Part shown: positions 1-11,411 of the stretch, piece by piece
Layout of the letters: every line of letters begins with the position of its first letter
Position numbering within the stretch: the stretch's first letter is position 1
From: Theocolax elegans
Taxonomy: Eukaryota > Arthropoda > Insecta > Hymenoptera > Cerocephalidae
Direction of reading: 5' to 3'
Assembly: GCA_026168455.1 (NCBI GenBank)
Contig: CM047427.1
Span: 45,238,558 to 45,302,557 of the forward strand
DNA length: 64,000 bases
Position numbers and translations under genes: made by a program
Notes under the pieces: generated by a model
Told to the model about the DNA's origin: nothing
Database searches by the model: none
The model's input: only the letters and a program-made list of their open reading frames with translations

Positions 1-977
1 AATTTATTAATAAAACGGGGATAAGGAATAGATAATAAATAATTTAATTTTCTTAATAATTTTTTAATAATAAAAAAATAAAAAAAAAAATACTAAAGCT
101 GCTCGAAATGACGGCCTTCCACCTCCAGAGCTAGCTCTGCTCGCCACTGTAGGCTTAAAACAGCTCTCCCCATTATGTCCTCGTTGTTCCTGACATGTTC
201 GAATGCTGCTTGGATTCTGTCGCAACATTGTTGTTCTTCCCGGACAGGGATTCGGTAAACGATCTCTTTGATACAACCCCATAAGAAATAATCTAATGGG
301 GTCAGATCAGGAGATCGTGGTGGCCATAAAATTGGTCCATTCCTACCAATCCACCGGTCCGGGTATGTGCGATTAAGAAAATCCCTCACAGCATTCGAAA
401 AGTGTGCAGGAGCCCCATCATGTTGGTAAAGCATATTTAGACGTCTATGTAATGGAAATGTTTCCAGTAATCCTGGCAACGTTTCCATTAAGAAGTCCAA
501 ATATGCTTGTCCGTTCAGGCGTGGCGGCAGATAAACAGGACCGATCTGAAAAATAAACACGAGACCAATATTTAATAGATTTAAAACTTATGTACTATTT
601 TTATTGCGGAAAACATTTTTTTATTTTCGATTCAAAATGTTTCCAAGAACTTCATGAGCAAAACTAATATCACGTACAGACGCAAAGATTTTATTTATAA
701 AATAGGCGATTGGTTACATAATAGAGGAATACTTTTTAGGCACGACCGCGTAGCGGAAGAGTCATACATATATTTTCGTTATCAAAAAATCTCTTCTCGC
801 GATAACTCGCTTCCTATTCAACCAATCAGCTCAAATTTTACAGAGATTTTCGTCTCACCAAACTAAAAACTTCCTAGAAATGTGTTTTGAGGGTTTTTTG
901 GATTTCGAATCAGGTGTTGTTAGATCGGCATCAATATTTACATGCTCTATATTTTATGATTCTGAATTCCGGAAAAT
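1..977 (-). mobile_element. Partial Tc1/mariner-type transposon (left copy)
   Basis: This stretch is nearly identical to 3129-4105 inside the complete element to its right. It holds the last transposase exon and part of the intron. The left side runs off the window. Similarity stops at about 977, where a 563-bp inverted-repeat segment begins, so the rest of the intron and the upstream exon are missing here. Small indels separate the two copies, which points to two insertions or an old duplication. Confidence 0.8.
93..545 (-). pseudogene. DDE transposase, C-terminal exon (orphan)
   Basis: The reading frame encodes the C-terminal half of a Tc1/mariner-type DDE transposase. Visible signatures are QHDGAPAHFS, the region around the second catalytic aspartate, then RWIGRNGPI and the PPRSPDLTPLDYFLWG block typical of this superfamily. 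The exon starts just after a TTTTTCAG acceptor at about 546-553 on the minus strand, and the first codons read I-G-P-V-Y. No N-terminal DNA-binding domain or first catalytic aspartate is in the window for this copy, so it cannot make a whole enzyme. The protein is identical to that of the second copy at 3222. Confidence 0.8.
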
Positions 978-978
978 T

Positions 979-1541
979 TGTTATTCTCAAAATTCACATT
1001 TCTTTTGACATTTGTATCTCGTTCTTTTGCAACAATAGGTTCTTTAAAACTAAAATTTAATGTGCATCAAGTTTTACGACCCAAAACTAAACTAATGGGA
1101 CTCATGTGATTACGATTGTTTGATTTCTGATTGTGGACTTGGAGTTTGGAATACGTGGATTTGGCATACTTGGGTTTAGGGATTTCTGATTTAGAGTAAG
1201 AATAATTCTAGACCGTTTTTAGCTATTTTCACCCCCTTTTCACCCAGTTCAAAGTACTAAGGGGTCAGTTTGGGTGTTGGAACTTAGAGTACATCGTCTC
1301 CTTACTCTTAAAAGTCCATTTATATTAATCTATGCCAAAAAGTACGTGGAATGTCAAAAAGTGAAATACTTTTCGATCAATTTCAGCATTATTCGCCCCG
1401 TTTTCACCCCCTTCAAAGTACTTAGGGCTTACTTTTGGGTCGTAAAACTTGATGAACATTAAATTTTAGTTTTAAAAACCTATTGTTGCAAAAGACTGTG
1501 ATACAAATGTCAATAGAAATATGAATTTTGAGAATAACGAA
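979..1541. repeat. 563-bp inverted-repeat (fold-back) segment
   Basis: Positions 979-1087 and 1433-1541 are about 90 percent reverse-complementary, for example TTGCAACAATAGG against CCTATTGTTGCAA. Between the arms a short direct repeat containing TTCAAAGTACT occurs at about 1250 and 1412. It sits where the left transposon copy diverges, so it could be a MITE inserted in or beside that copy. No clear target duplication was found. Confidence 0.65.
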
Positions 1542-2678
1542 ATTGACGAAACTCGAAAACTTTAAAGGAAATATCTCAATGTAGAAATAAGCTATTTGAG
1601 TAAACTCAACGGCATTTAAAAGAACAAGACTTACACGTTAGGGTACTATTGATTGTTTTCTCAGAAAAAAGAATATGATAATGCTACGTAACCTCAAATA
1701 TAGCCAAAAATCGCAATTTTTGCACTTTTAGGTTAAAATATGTCAAAATCCTGACGTGATAGAGCAATCCAGACCCCGGATTTGGTTTTGACATTAAAAA
1801 TTACATCGAAAATAACCCTTCACTTTCTTAGAACAAAACCATGTTGACCTGTGTTATTTAGTCTTTATACAACATGCATATATCATTTAAATCGATTAAT
1901 AATGCATTTTTAACTATTTTACCAATAAACATCTATAAATAAATCGGTAAATATTTATTTAAACAGTGTTTATACCGTTTAATAATAGGGACAGGAACAA
2001 AATCATATGTACGTAGTATGGAACAGCTAATAATTTAATTAAAACAATATTAAAATTGCAAAAACAGTCTATAATCGAAATCTACGATATAGAAACTATC
2101 CCCTAATGCTTAAACGATCATGTATAATCATCTTATTAATGTACTAGAGTTAGAAAATTTTGTGCGGCAATGTCGACTTTTTCCGTCAAAATGTTAATCG
2201 ATCTATGCAATTTTGCCGAGTGCACAGTTTAATATTTTTTCGTAATTTCCCCAGGGCTTCATTCAAATTTATTTCAATTCGTAAACACAGTTAATGGACT
2301 AAATTATTTAATAAAATTTTTCTAATCATTAATATACATATACTTTTCTTTTAATTCATATTACTTTCTCTCTGTTTAGTACGAGGTACACTTTTCTCGA
2401 GGTGTTTATTAATATGGACTTTTACTTTATACAAACAATAATTCTTCTTTTCTTGTTTCATTGTTCTACGAGTCATCAAATTAATTTTTTATACACTGAT
2501 TCAATCGTTTATTATATCAAAAAAGTAATTTGGATTTTTTTTATACAGCACATAAATTCTTCTTATATCTTCTGTTAATTTAACATTTTTCATTTATTAT
2601 ATATTTTTCCAAAATTTGCACACTCTTATTAATCGTACTCAGTACAACAATCAGCAAAGTTTAAGCGAAACTCCGTTA
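1542..2678. other. AT-rich stretch without recognisable gene
   Basis: No open frame of note and no element ends are visible. The sequence is AT-rich with many stops on both strands. It ends at the TA that flanks the complete transposon. Confidence 0.5.
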
Positions 2679-3190
2679 TACAGGGTGTATTGTAATTCGT
2701 ACACATTAACATACCATCGGATAGAGCGCAATATTTTAAGAAAAAAAGCTTTCTTCCATTTTTCGATCTGACCAATAGGAAAGGAGCTATTGTTAATTAT
2801 AAACCGACCAATCAGCGCGCGAGAAGGCCCGGATGGGCGGTGATAAGAGGCGATGGGCGGGACTAATTTTCGTCAGTCAGTAGAGAGGGGAAATAATGGT
2901 CGGTTTCCACCGACCACCGAAATATGGTAGCACCTTGCACATGCGAATAAGGCGCATGTGGGCAGCGAGCGCAATAAATAAATAAATAAATAAATTAATT
3001 ATGTTAATAAATAAAATCATAAATAAATAAATAAATACACTAATTAATTAATAAATTAATTAATAAATAAATACATTATTTAATTAATAAAGTTAATAAA
3101 TAAAAAAAGGTAATAGATCAATTAAATGATAATTTATTAATAAAACGGGGATAAGGAATAGATAATAAATAATTTAATTTTCTTAATAAT
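2679..3190. repeat. Left terminal inverted repeat
   Basis: Matches the reverse complement of about 6190-6696. The outer part includes ACCGACCAATCAGCGCGCGA, the inner part is made of AATAAATA-type tracts that vary in length between the two ends. Confidence 0.8.
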
Positions 3191-3221
3191 TTTTTAATAA
3201 TAAAAAAATAAAAAAAAAATA

Positions 3222-5336
3222 CTAAAGCTGCTCGAAATGACGGCCTTCCACCTCCAGAGCTAGCTCTGCTCGCCACTGTAGGCTTAAAACAGCTCTCCCC
3301 ATTATGTCCTCGTTGTTCCTGACATGTTCGAATGCTGCTTGGATTCTGTCGCAACATTGTTGTTCTTCCCGGACAGGGATTCGGTAAACGATCTCTTTGA
3401 TACAACCCCATAAGAAATAATCTAATGGGGTCAGATCAGGAGATCGTGGTGGCCATAAAATTGGTCCATTCCTACCAATCCACCGGTCCGGGTATGTGCG
3501 ATTAAGAAAATCCCTCACAGCATTCGAAAAGTGTGCAGGAGCCCCATCATGTTGGTAAAGCATATTTAGACGTCTATGTAATGGAAATGTTTCCAGTAAT
3601 CCTGGCAACGTTTCCATTAAGAAGTCCAAATATGCTTGTCCGTTCAGGCGTGGCGGCAGATAAACAGGACCGATCTGAAAAATAAACACGAGACCAATAA
3701 TTTAATAGATTTAAAACTTATGTACTATTTTTATGCGGAAAACTATTTTTTTATTTTCGATTCAAAATGTTTCCAAGAACTTCATGAGCAAAACTAATAT
3801 CACGTACAGACGCAAAGATTTTTATTTATAAAATAGGCGATTGTTTACATAATAGAGGAATAACTTTTTTAGGCACGACCGCGTAGCGGAAGAGTCATAC
3901 ATATATTTTCGTTATCAAAAAATCTCTTCTTCGCGATAACTCGCTTCCTATTCAACCAATCAGGCTCAAATTTTACAGAGATTTTCGTCTCACACAACTA
4001 AAACTTCCTAGAAATGTGTTTTGAGGTGTTTGGATTTCGAATCATGTGTTTTTAGATCGGCATCAAATTTTACATGCATCTATATTTTATGATTCTGAAT
4101 TCCGGAAATTTTTTTTTATTTTAGCCATTTTTTAGCCATTTTTTAGACATTTTTTAATTTTTGCAAATTTTATTTTAATGATATAGTGAATGTAATAAAA
4201 TGATCAATAGTGCACCTGAGCGAGCATTAAATTACCTACATTTAAAAAATAATAAAATTCATAAATTTAGCATAAGTAGGTATGTGATATTTAATAAAAT
4301 TTCTTGATCAGGTGTTTGGAACATGTATCATGACTTTTTATAATATTTTATATGATATTTGAAACAGTAATAAAAGAATTAATATACTGTATATTCAACC
4401 AAAATTTTATTTATTGGAACTACAAATTTAGTTGCAGGAAGCTACGTGCCAATGAATTGGCAGCGGTTTTTTTTTGTTTCCCGATCCTGTGCATTGGCTG
4501 GAAATACGAGCACTTTTTCGTTGAATATAAAGCGGTCGTGCCTATTATGCAAATGCGTAGCAAGTGCATTACGGGGGAAGCTATTTAATTAATATTATTG
4601 AATTGATTATTGTGATTGATTCTAAAAGGATCGCGTGGAATCAAAAACTATTGAAGTAAAGTACTAAATTAAATTAAGAATTTATGTACTTACGATTTGG
4701 CCGTCTATTATTCCAGTCCAGATGTTGATAGACCACGTGTACTGATGCTTCGTTTGCCTAGTGACTCGAGGATTTTCTACGGACCAGTAGTGACTGTTGT
4801 GCTGGTTGACTGTGCCATCTCGAGTAAATGTACTCTCATCCGTCCAAAAGATGTTATTCAGAAAGTCCGGGTTACACGAATTTGAGCCAAGAGGCCAGCG
4901 CAAAAATAAACCCGGGCAGCAAAGTCTTTTGGAAAAAGCTCCTGCACTCTAGTAAAATGGTACGGGTGCCTTCCCGTTCCCCGTATGCTGACATGGACGC
5001 GACTGTGAAATACACCTACTTGACAGCTCACTGCACGAGAACTTGTACTAGGGTCTTCTTCGAAAATCCTCTCGGTCCGCTCCTCCATTGCTGGTCGAAG
5101 AACTCGACGAGCAGGGCCAGCATCCGCACGTCGCGGTGCATATTTCCATTTTCGCGTAAACGTCTATACGTTCGAATGAAAGTTTGCCAATCTGGATGAC
5201 GCCGATTTGGAAATCGCTCACGGTACATACGAGCAGCCACAACAGCATTTCCATTAGCTCGACCATACATAAAAACAATGTCGGCATATTCGCGAAACGT
5301 AAAATTCGGGATACGTCGTACAACACGTCTTTCCAT
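3222..5336 (-). pseudogene. DUF4817-type DDE transposase, two exons, frameshifted
   Basis: On the minus strand the start at 5336 opens with a helix-turn-helix domain recognisable from VRRIPNFTFREYADIVFMYG and RMYRERFPNRRHPD, the DUF4817 N-terminus seen in insect transposases. The frame then shifts near 5080 (HPYHFTRVQELFPKDFA) and again near 4900 to reach FWTDESTFTRDG, the block with the first catalytic aspartate, and RQTKHQYTWSINIW. Exon 1 ends at 4694 before GTAAGT; exon 2 resumes at 3674 after TTTTTCAG with I-G-P-V-Y-L and runs through QHDGAPAHF and PPRSPDLTPLDYFLWG to a stop at 3222. Joining the exons gives the expected family order in phase 0. At least two frameshifts make this copy defective. 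Confidence 0.82.
3675..4693 (-). other. Predicted GT-AG intron in the transposase gene
   Basis: GTAAGT at the 5' side (minus strand, 4693 downwards) and a T-rich TTTATTTTTCAG at the 3' side (ending 3675) bracket 1019 bp with no transposase similarity. The flanking codons Q-I and I-G-P restore the conserved protein block without a frame change. The left copy retains the same acceptor. Confidence 0.7.
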
Positions 5337-5339
5337 TGT

Positions 5340-6190
5340 GAGCTTGAAAGAATCACTGCTTAAAGAAAAGGGGCTAACTTATATGACCTAAGAAAATGAA
5401 ATTCCATTCGAATAGATGTAATTGATGAAAAATAAAAGTTTTTAAATTATTTATTACTTTTTTTTATAGTTATTTATTTCCTTATTTATTTGTTTATTTA
5501 CTTTTGTAGTTATTTATTTCTTTGTTTTTTATTCATTTGTTGGCTCGTTTGGTTCTTTATTTTTTTGTTTTTCTATATATTTATTTATTTAATTATTAAT
5601 TTGTTTAATTATTTATTAGTTTATTTATTTGTTTCGTTACTTATTTGATTGTTTAATCAAGTATTTTTACGTTTATTTACTTATTTATTTTGTTAATTTT
5701 ATTAATTTATTTAATGACTTGTTAATTAATTTACTTACTTAATCATTTCTTTCGTTTATTTATAATTTGTTTATTTAATTAATTGCTTCCCTATGTATTT
5801 CCATGGTTATGCACTTATTTACTTATTTTATTAGTTATTTTTTCAGATTATTATTAATTTGTTTATTATTTAGTAATTCGTTTGTTTAATTATTTGTCAG
5901 TTAATTTTTTTAATTATTTAGTTAACAACATTCCATTTGAATAGGACATCGAGGCCGTACAAAAAGCTGTAAATTATGATGTAATTTATGGAAAATAAAT
6001 AAACTTTAATTGTTTATTCTTTTATTATTTGTAGTTATTTATACCCTTTTTTAATTTATTACCCCTTTTATTTATTTATCCCCGTTTTATTAATTTATTA
6101 CCATTTAATTGATCTATTACATTTTTTATTTATTAACTTAATTAATTAATTAATTAATTAATTTATTTATTAACTTTATTAATTTATTTA
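5340..6190. other. ATTT-rich low-complexity filler
   Basis: About 850 bp built from TTTATT and related words with no coding potential, lying between the transposase start and the inner right terminal repeat. Confidence 0.7.
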
Positions 6191-6696
6191 GTTATTAAAT
6201 TAAATTATTTATTATCTATTTCTTATCCCCGTTTTATTAATAAATTATCATTTAATTGATCTATTACCTTTTTTTATTTATTAACTTTATTAATTAAATA
6301 ATGTATTTATTTATTAATTAATTTATTAATTAATTAGTGTATTATTTATTTATGATGTTGATATTTATTAACATAATTAATTAATTTATTTATTTATTTA
6401 TTGCGCTCACTGCCCACATGCGCCTTATTTGCATGTGCAAGGTGCTACCATATTTCGGTGGTCGGTGGAAACCGACCATTATTTCCCCTCTCTACTGACT
6501 GACGAATATTAGCCCCGCCCATCGCCGCTTATCACCGCCCATCTGGGCCTTCTCGCGCGCTGATTGGTCGGTTTATAATTAACAATAGCTCATTTCCTAT
6601 TGGTCAGATCGAAAAATGGGAGAGAGCTTTTTTGCTTAAAATTTTGCGCTCTATCCGATGGTATGTTTATGTGTACGAATTACAATACACCTTGTA
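6190..6696. repeat. Right terminal inverted repeat
   Basis: Reverse complement of about 2679-3190. The innermost block, with CCCCGTTTTATTAAT, is itself present twice (about 6080 and 6225), so the right arm has an internal duplication. Confidence 0.8.
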
Positions 6697-7328
6697 TATT
6701 AAGGCATATGAGCATCAATCAATAGCAAAAAGAATAATGTCTTGAAAATAACGCAAATATATTTTGATGAGTAGTACACGGAATTTGAGAGATCTTATTA
6801 TCGACAATATATCAAGAAAGGTTGCAAATAAATAAAGACCTTACACCAGGTGAAACCATCTTACGCGATCGTTTAATCCCACTCTTATTTATTGAAAATA
6901 CCCCTGTAGTCAAGTTGAAATTGTATAACTTCAGGCACAACCTCTCTAAAACAAAGTCAACTCAATTTCTAGAAAAAAATATATAAAAAATTTTAATGTA
7001 GACAAGATTTTCAAACGATTAAATGCAACATATGCGATGGTATCCTGCAAAGATATCGGGGTATCTCCACAAATTCAGTGTTTAGCATGCGCTCGAACAC
7101 TGACACACACACAAAGTTAGCTTGCAATCAATCAATTCTCATGCTTCATTCGCAAATACTTTCGGCTGAAGATTTTTTCACCCACTGCTATATATGCTAA
7201 ACTTAACTTTCAATCAATTATAAATAGATAGAATTGCAAGGAAGGCCTCACAAATATGTTAACAGATGCAAAAAATTTTAAGTTTGAATTTTTGATGGTA
7301 AAAGAAGTTATCGTTCGTTCAAAAATTG
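6697..7328. other. AT-rich stretch without recognisable gene
   Basis: No open frame or repeat end identified between the transposon and the Penelope-like element. Confidence 0.5.
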
Positions 7329-7329
7329 T

Positions 7330-7512
7330 TTAATAAAAAATAAGGCTTTACTGATCTCCACGAACAAATTTTTATTAATTGTCGACGTTTCGGACGTACT
7401 TTAGCCGTCCAAAAAACAACGAAAAAAAACCACTTTTAAAATTCAAATTGCAAATATAACATAATAAGATTGATAAATTAACGTACAATACAATGATAAC
7501 CAATAAAAAAGC
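7330..7512. repeat. Left pseudo-LTR of Penelope-like element
   Basis: About 180 bp, reverse complement of 8271-8441. It contains GTTTCGGACG with a flanking inverted repeat, which on the minus strand reads CGTCC then GAAAC (see finding on hammerhead relic). Confidence 0.7.
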
Positions 7513-7840
7513 GCAGAGATATTAATTTACATATTGGATGAACATAAACTTCTCTATCGCACGCAACTGTCAATTAAAATTAATATTAAAAACTATATAT
7601 AAACTAAAGAAAAAATGATATATAAACAATTAAAAGGTTTTTACCACCGCACAAAAACCTCCACTTAACATATCAAAAACGAGAACCTTCCCGAAGGGAG
7701 TCCTGTACACTAGTGAGACTTAATACATATACTATCGTAAATGATATTTATATCCCAACGTCGTCTAGCCACCAACAATATATTCGACACATACATATAT
7801 AAGTGCGTACATATATACATATAGTACATGCACACAACGC

Positions 7841-8268
7841 TTATACGTACAACACGCGCGTATCTTCAATACGGTTTAATGTGTCGTCATGTATATAAAT
7901 CTTCATCATTTCTAAGAACATACGTTTTTTTAAATTATTTTCAATGTCCATGATACTTGTTTTATTAAAATCAATACTATGTCCTGTGTTAATTGTGTGG
8001 AACGCTAAAGCGGATCTGTCATTTCTATTTTTGACGTCATATTTATGTTCTCTTATACGGGTTTTAAGTTTACGCTTACTTGTGCCTATGTATAACGCTG
8101 GGCAGTCCCCACATGGTATCTTATATACAATATTACAAATTTCATTCTTTACTGTTTTATTTTTACCTAATTTTATAATTCTGTTAAATTTATTAATAGT
8201 GCGATTAATCAATAGAAAATCATGTTTCTTAATAAATACGTTCAGTTTCGGGGTTAATCCCTTTATGT
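7841..8268 (-). pseudogene. GIY-YIG endonuclease domain of Penelope-like element (partial)
   Basis: The frame reads without stops from the inner edge of the right pseudo-LTR (8268) to 7841, and lacks an ATG, so it is an internal fragment. It contains VYKIPCGDCPALYIG, the GIY-YIG motif with the Cys pair typical of Penelope nucleases, then a KLKTRIREH block with the catalytic arginine and histidine, and SALAFHTINTGHSIDF. The conserved glutamate is expected in FLEMMKI. The domain would nick target DNA for retrotransposition. The reverse transcriptase that normally precedes it is missing. The C-terminal tail after the domain is short, as is usual for the family. Confidence 0.78.
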
Positions 8269-8270
8269 AT

Positions 8271-8441
8271 GCTTTTTTATTGGTTATGATTATATTGTAC
8301 GTTAATTTATCAATTTTATTATGTTATATTTGCAATTTGAATTTTAAAAGTGGTTTTCTTTCGTTGTTTTTTGTATAGCCTTGAATCGGCAATTAATAAA
8401 AGTTTCTTTGTGGAGATCAATAAAGCCTTATTTTTTATTGA
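8271..8441. repeat. Right pseudo-LTR of Penelope-like element
   Basis: Inverted match to 7330-7512, more diverged in the middle (TGTATAGCCTTGAATCGG instead of the stem-loop seen on the left). Confidence 0.7.
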
Positions 8442-8596
8442 ATTTTTTTAATTTAAATGTTATAAATATCTAATTTCAGCAAAAACAGCAAGCAAACTTT
8501 TTGATCAAATATTACAAAGTAGAATCACAAGCAGTATTATCGCAAAATTCATAGATTGACATCAAACTAGTTTCACAAAATTTTAAATTAAACAAG

Positions 8597-8884
8597 TTGA
8601 TATTATCTCACACATTAAATGAAGCAGAAACGAATCTAGATTTAAAACGAATTGTTCACCTATATGTAATTAACAATGACGACTTTAGATTTGACCAGCT
8701 GACGGTATCTAATTTAAAAAATTTAAAAGCAGTAACCATAAATAATTATAGACACCTAAAAATTACAACGATGTTAGAAACCTTGAGAAACTCGACAAAA
8801 CTGACGAAATTTAGATGCATTAACAGTAACGTGCGTGATCACCACTCGTTAAAGTTATTTAATCATTTTTTCACCAAACAGTAA
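8597..8884 (+). CDS. Unrecognised leucine-rich fragment
   Basis: A 95-codon open frame that uses a non-ATG start. The protein has a pattern resembling leucine-rich repeats (FDQLTVSNLKNLKAVTI, then TMLETLRNSTKLTKFRCI), with leucines spaced about 22-25 residues apart. I recognise no family. Downstream to about 9340 several frames still look coding-like but are full of stops. It may be the remains of a gene or chance; there is no promoter or neighbour that helps. Confidence 0.2.
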   Translation: MILSHTLNEAETNLDLKRIVHLYVINNDDFRFDQLTVSNLKNLKAVTINNYRHLKITTMLETLRNSTKLTKFRCINSNVRDHHSLKLFNHFFTKQ

Positions 8885-9890
8885 AGTAAAAATCTTCGAA
8901 TTTTCTTTTAAACAAACAGTCTTCCCGAAGACCCTTTTTTAGAAAACTATTCAATAGACAAAAATCGGGAATTCTTAGCGAATTAGCTAGAAACATGCTA
9001 AACATTTACAAAGTAAATATTTTAGTCTTGTAAAATTCTGAAAAAACGATATTTCCTGACCTACTAAAAGATCTCCAGCTAGATTATTTTCCAAAAATTA
9101 ACGTATTATTTAATAATTTCAATAATCTTAAATTACGTACATACGTACATACCTGTACGTGTTACGCGTCTTGGGAAGGGAAATGTTGTAAGCAGCAAAC
9201 CATTTACGAAGGCATCTTAACGGGAGAAGTTCTCCACTACCACGCGACAGTAAGAAAACCAATCGTCGTCGTCTTCCATATGCTTGTATTAAGCGTTAGA
9301 GACCTCAATTTCGAGATTCAAATATTTAAATGTACTTTTTAGATAATACTCAATATAAGAATAATTCATTATTTTTAAATGTGTTATCTATTAGATAATC
9401 ACTTCCTATGAAATAAAATAAAGTATTTAACAATCAATTATTCATATTTTGTTACTATTTAAAACATTCTTTTAAGCTTGTTAAGGGTCTGTTTAATGCG
9501 TGATTATACCTTACTGCTTATATCATGAAATGAAATAGAAGGTTTAGTCCCTTCTAAATCTTCCTTATGGCATGGTAAATGTTGTTCACAGCATTGAGGC
9601 TAGATCAACACGTGATTCTAACTTACTGTTTGTATTGTGAGTGATTCATAGCGTTGCTCGGGAGAGACTGTTAACGAATATATGTGATAAAAAACAAGGC
9701 TTTCTACAATAATAAAATACTTCATTGTTTATTTAATAATTCACGCGATGAACAGAGTACCGCGGCTTGTTCATTCATTTGGCTGTTTATGGGAGGGTTT
9801 TCTTTCTCTACCCATAACTGCCAATGAATTAAAAGCATTTTTTTAATTAAACCGATTTAAAATTGCTTTTCGTAGTGTGACAATACAGGG
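8885..9890. other. Stretch without a supported gene
   Basis: A coding-like plus-strand frame at about 9050-9340 includes CCKQQTIYEGILTGEVLHYH but has no start, no recognised family and no continuation. The remainder is AT-rich with no visible element ends. Confidence 0.35.
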
Positions 9891-9894
9891 CCGT

Positions 9895-10510
9895 CCCATA
9901 ATATAGAAAAACAAATTTATGAATCGACAAAAAATATAATATGCTAATATTACATCATTTTTTAAATACATAAATCTACTTATAAATTTATATCCATAAT
10001 TGTAATGGGCTACGGATTGAATATGAGGAATAAGAAAATCAACGATGGTATCGGGACGCGAACCCACGATCCCAGGAGCGCGAGGCAGAAGCCTCACCAC
10101 TGCGCTACCATTCGCAATTATCTCGGCTAATCGACTTGGTCCTATCGACGATCGTCGCTGATAATTTAGGGACCTACCTGCGCCGACACGCGAAATACGT
10201 ACCCGTTATAAAATATATATTTATATTATTATAATAAATAAATTAATAAAAGTACTTTACGTTTATCTTTCCAAAAATAATTAATACGAATACATAAGCA
10301 AATATTACTTACCCATTATTCATCCAATATTGCGGTCCATCATTTAAATTATACAAAATGCACAGAAAGATAAGTTTTGAAATGTATCCTCCAAATTTGA
10401 ACAGCCAAAACTTAAATTATTAAAACATAAATTAATAATTATTTTGAATAAATACTTTTTCTTTTCACTAATTTTAATGTTCACTTTTATTCCGCATTTT
10501 TTTTAGAATT
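9895..10510. repeat. AT-rich repeat module, copy 1
   Basis: Shares blocks with 10778-11070, 11071-11330 and 13905-14290: TCGACAAAAAATATAATATGC, AAAGTACTTTACGTTTATC, ACCCATTATTCATCCAATAT and the GTTCACTTTTATTC block. In this copy a tRNA-like sequence separates the blocks. Confidence 0.6.
10026..10113 (-). other. tRNA-like sequence (SINE head or tRNA pseudogene)
   Basis: On the minus strand the segment has a Pol III A box, TAGCGCAGTGG, and a B box, GGTTCGCGTCC, at tRNA spacing. ATGGTA and TACCAT can pair as an acceptor stem of six bases. The anticodon arm does not fold canonically, so a working tRNA is unlikely. The A box matches the one inside the short LTR at 19818-19890, suggesting the same lineage of tRNA-derived elements. 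Confidence 0.55.
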
Positions 10511-10588
10511 ACACTAAAAATAATTAGAATAAAAGTATAAATTTATAATATACAGAAAATTAAATTTTCTGCCCTCCGGCCAGAAAGC

Positions 10589-10624
10589 GGCAACTTCCCG
10601 GCTGCTGCGCGAATTGAAGTTGCC
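10589..10624. repeat. Short hairpin
   Basis: GGCAACTTC and GAAGTTGCC, nine bases, flank an 18-nt GC-rich loop. It lies in a local GC-rich island in AT-rich DNA. Confidence 0.6.
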
Positions 10625-10662
10625 ATTTTCCGGCAACGTCGAGCAGAAAAATAGTATACACA

Positions 10663-10771
10663 CCTTGGCCAGTAAAAAAGAAAGCCTCAGATCACATGAT
10701 CGTCCACCTCGGCTTCGCCTCGGCCGACAATTACATGTGATCTGAGACATTTCTTATTTTACTGGCCATGG
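10663..10771. repeat. 109-bp imperfect palindrome
   Basis: Arms CCTTGGCCAGTAAA... and ...TTTACTGGCCATGG continue to CTCAGATCACATG / CATGTGATCTGAG, around a loop rich in CTCGGC words. Looks like a minimal fold-back element. Confidence 0.65.
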
Positions 10772-10777
10772 TATGTA

Positions 10778-11070
10778 ATATACTATTACAAATCAACAAA
10801 AAATATGATATACTAATTTTATTTCATTTTTTAAATATATAAATATACTTATTAACTTTATTTGTGTTTAAAATACATTTATATTAGAATAAATTATTAA
10901 TAAAAGTACTTTACGTTTATCTTTCCAAAAATAATTAATACGAATACATAAGCAAATATTACTTACCCATTATTCATCCAATGTTCACTTTTATTCCGCA
11001 TTTTTTTTAGAATTACACTAAAAATAATTAGAATAAAAGTATAAATTTATAATATACAGAAAATTAAATT
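10778..11070. repeat. AT-rich repeat module, copy 2
   Basis: Contains AATCAACAAAAAATATGATA, AAAGTACTTTACGTTTATC, the TTACCCATTATTCATCCAAT block and GTTCACTTTTATTCCGC in order; directly followed by another copy. Confidence 0.6.
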
Positions 11071-11330
11071 TACAAATCAACAAAAAATATGATATACTAA
11101 TTTTATTTCATTTTTTAAATATATAAATATACTTATTAACTTTATTTGTGTTTAAAATACATTTATATTAGAATAAATTATTAATAAACGTACGTCACGT
11201 TTCTCTTTGCAAAAATAATTAATACGAATGCAAAGGCAAATATTATTACTTATCCATTATTCATCCAATATCGCGGCCCATCGTTTAATTTAAAATGCAT
11301 AGAAATTTTTTTGCGAACCAATATGCTTTA
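11071..11330. repeat. AT-rich repeat module, copy 3
   Basis: Tandem to copy 2, then runs on into TCGCGGCCCATCGTTTAAT and the hammerhead-like block at 11415. The same order is seen at 13905-14450. Confidence 0.6.
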
Positions 11331-11411
11331 TCAAGTAAGGCCTTTACTCTTCGTCCACTATGGTTGGTGGAAGTTCCAGAGTAAGCCTTTCCAAAAATTA
11401 AAGATTAAAAT

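Larger units (their letters stand above)
2679..6696 (-). mobile_element. Complete Tc1/mariner-type transposon with long terminal inverted repeats
   Basis: The ends read TACAGGGTGTATTG and, inverted, TACAAGGTGTATTG, each flanked by TA (2677-2678 and 6697-6698), the target expected for the IS630/Tc1/mariner superfamily. The outer ~290 bp of each end are GC-richer and strongly conserved, and similarity continues through ATTT-rich tracts to about 3190 and 6190, so the repeats are roughly 0.5 kb. A transposase gene on the minus strand occupies 3222-5336. At 4.0 kb this is large for a mariner relative because of the long repeats, a 1-kb intron and low-complexity filler. Confidence 0.85.
7330..8441 (-). 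mobile_element. 5'-truncated Penelope-like element in inverted terminal repeats
   Basis: A GIY-YIG nuclease frame on the minus strand is enclosed by terminal repeats in inverted orientation: 7330-7512 matches the reverse complement of 8271-8441. Inverted or direct 'pseudo-LTRs' are a known feature of Penelope-like elements, as is the RT plus GIY-YIG layout. Here the RT is absent and coding starts directly at the inner edge of the right repeat, so this is a short, 5'-truncated insertion. Confidence 0.75.

Noticed and set aside
4828..5199. 123-codon plus-strand frame
   Set aside because: Antisense shadow of the transposase N-terminal exon.
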